The notes below the pieces were generated by a model. It was given only the letters and a program-made list of their open reading frames with translations. It did not search any database and was not told the DNA's origin. Made by a program: the position numbers and the translations under genes. 6,951 bases of DNA from Gemmatimonadales bacterium UBA4718 (GTDB taxonomy: Bacteria > Gemmatimonadota > Gemmatimonadetes > Gemmatimonadales > Gemmatimonadaceae), in assembly GCA_002404375.1 (NCBI GenBank), contig DHJO01000093.1, positions 1-6,951 of the forward strand. Reading direction: 5' to 3'. The stretch's first letter is position 1. The number at the start of each line of letters is the position of its first letter. Below, one piece after another: positions 6,916 to 6,951 of the stretch.

Positions 6916-6951
6916 GATCTAACGCCTTAGTTCAGCTGCGAGCGACCGACT
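6916..6951. repeat. attC-like site, first arm only (runs off right edge)
   Basis: Bases 6919-6944 match 1078-1103 at 24 of 26 positions: the core CTAACGCC, two differing bases, then AGTTCAGCTGCGAGCG. After 6944 the two sites diverge, as expected because the inner parts of attC sites vary between cassettes. The partner arm and the closing core lie outside the window. Confidence 0.68.

Larger units (their letters stand above)
5882..6951. mobile_element. Integron gene cassette-like unit 2 (DUF5677-type gene), right end outside window
   Basis: The ends GTTAGATC (5881-5888) and GATCTAAC (6916-6923) are exact reverse complements and both fit the integron core consensus (GTTRRRY / RYYYAAC). The right end continues into an arm 24/26 identical to the start of the attC-like site at 1078. 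One gene fills the interval, its stop 12 bp from the left core and its start 50 bp from the right core. The DNA is visibly less GC-rich than the neighbouring Asp-box gene, consistent with acquisition. Read on plus, the attC arm lies at the 5' end of the gene, so the gene would be inverted in its cassette; read on minus, the gene is in the usual sense orientation but the downstream attC would be truncated by the DHFR-type fragment. Confidence 0.62.

Overview
The window is GC-rich and carries a very large secreted Asp-box beta-propeller ('sortilin/VPS10-type glycosyl hydrolase'), an exported ThuA-like protein, two dihydrofolate-reductase-superfamily (RibD C-terminal type) genes and a UPF0145/YbjQ protein. 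That mix is typical of soil Gemmatimonadota or Acidobacteriota chromosomes. I favour Gemmatimonadota, but this is inference from gene content, not a phylogenetic result. No tRNA, rRNA or CRISPR array is visible.

Layout. (1) 1-530, minus: the N-terminal 176 residues of a secreted ThuA-like protein, running off the left edge. (2) 686-1151: a small unit bounded by complementary ends (GTTAGGCGG at 686-694, CCGCCTAAC at 1074-1082) and followed by an 82-bp imperfect palindrome. It encodes a 118-residue exported protein and looks like an integron gene cassette with its attC site. (3) 1324-2262, minus: a UPF0145 gene followed by a DHFR-superfamily gene, probably co-transcribed. (4) 2369-5623, plus: the 1084-residue Asp-box protein. 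(5) 5630-5881, minus: the C-terminal part of a second DHFR-superfamily gene, cut off exactly at a second cassette-type boundary. (6) 5882 to beyond the right edge: a second cassette-like unit with ends GTTAGATC (5881-5888) and GATCTAAC (6916-6923). It holds a DUF5677-like gene on the minus strand and the first arm of a second attC-like site.

How it fits together. Regions 1, 3, 4 and 5 look like ordinary chromosomal genes. Regions 2 and 6 look like acquired integron cassettes, each with a strong Shine-Dalgarno sequence that the resident genes lack. No integron integrase is in the window, so these would be cassettes remote from an integron platform (the SALIN/CALIN type). The most interesting reading is that both are solitary cassettes sitting at secondary (non-attI, non-attC) sites: one in the thuA upstream region, the other splitting a DHFR-superfamily gene. 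The attC orientation of the second unit is ambiguous, and the alternatives are set out in the findings.

The stretch 1158-1323 (between the attC-like site and the first DHFR-type gene) and the stretch 531-685 show no supportable gene.
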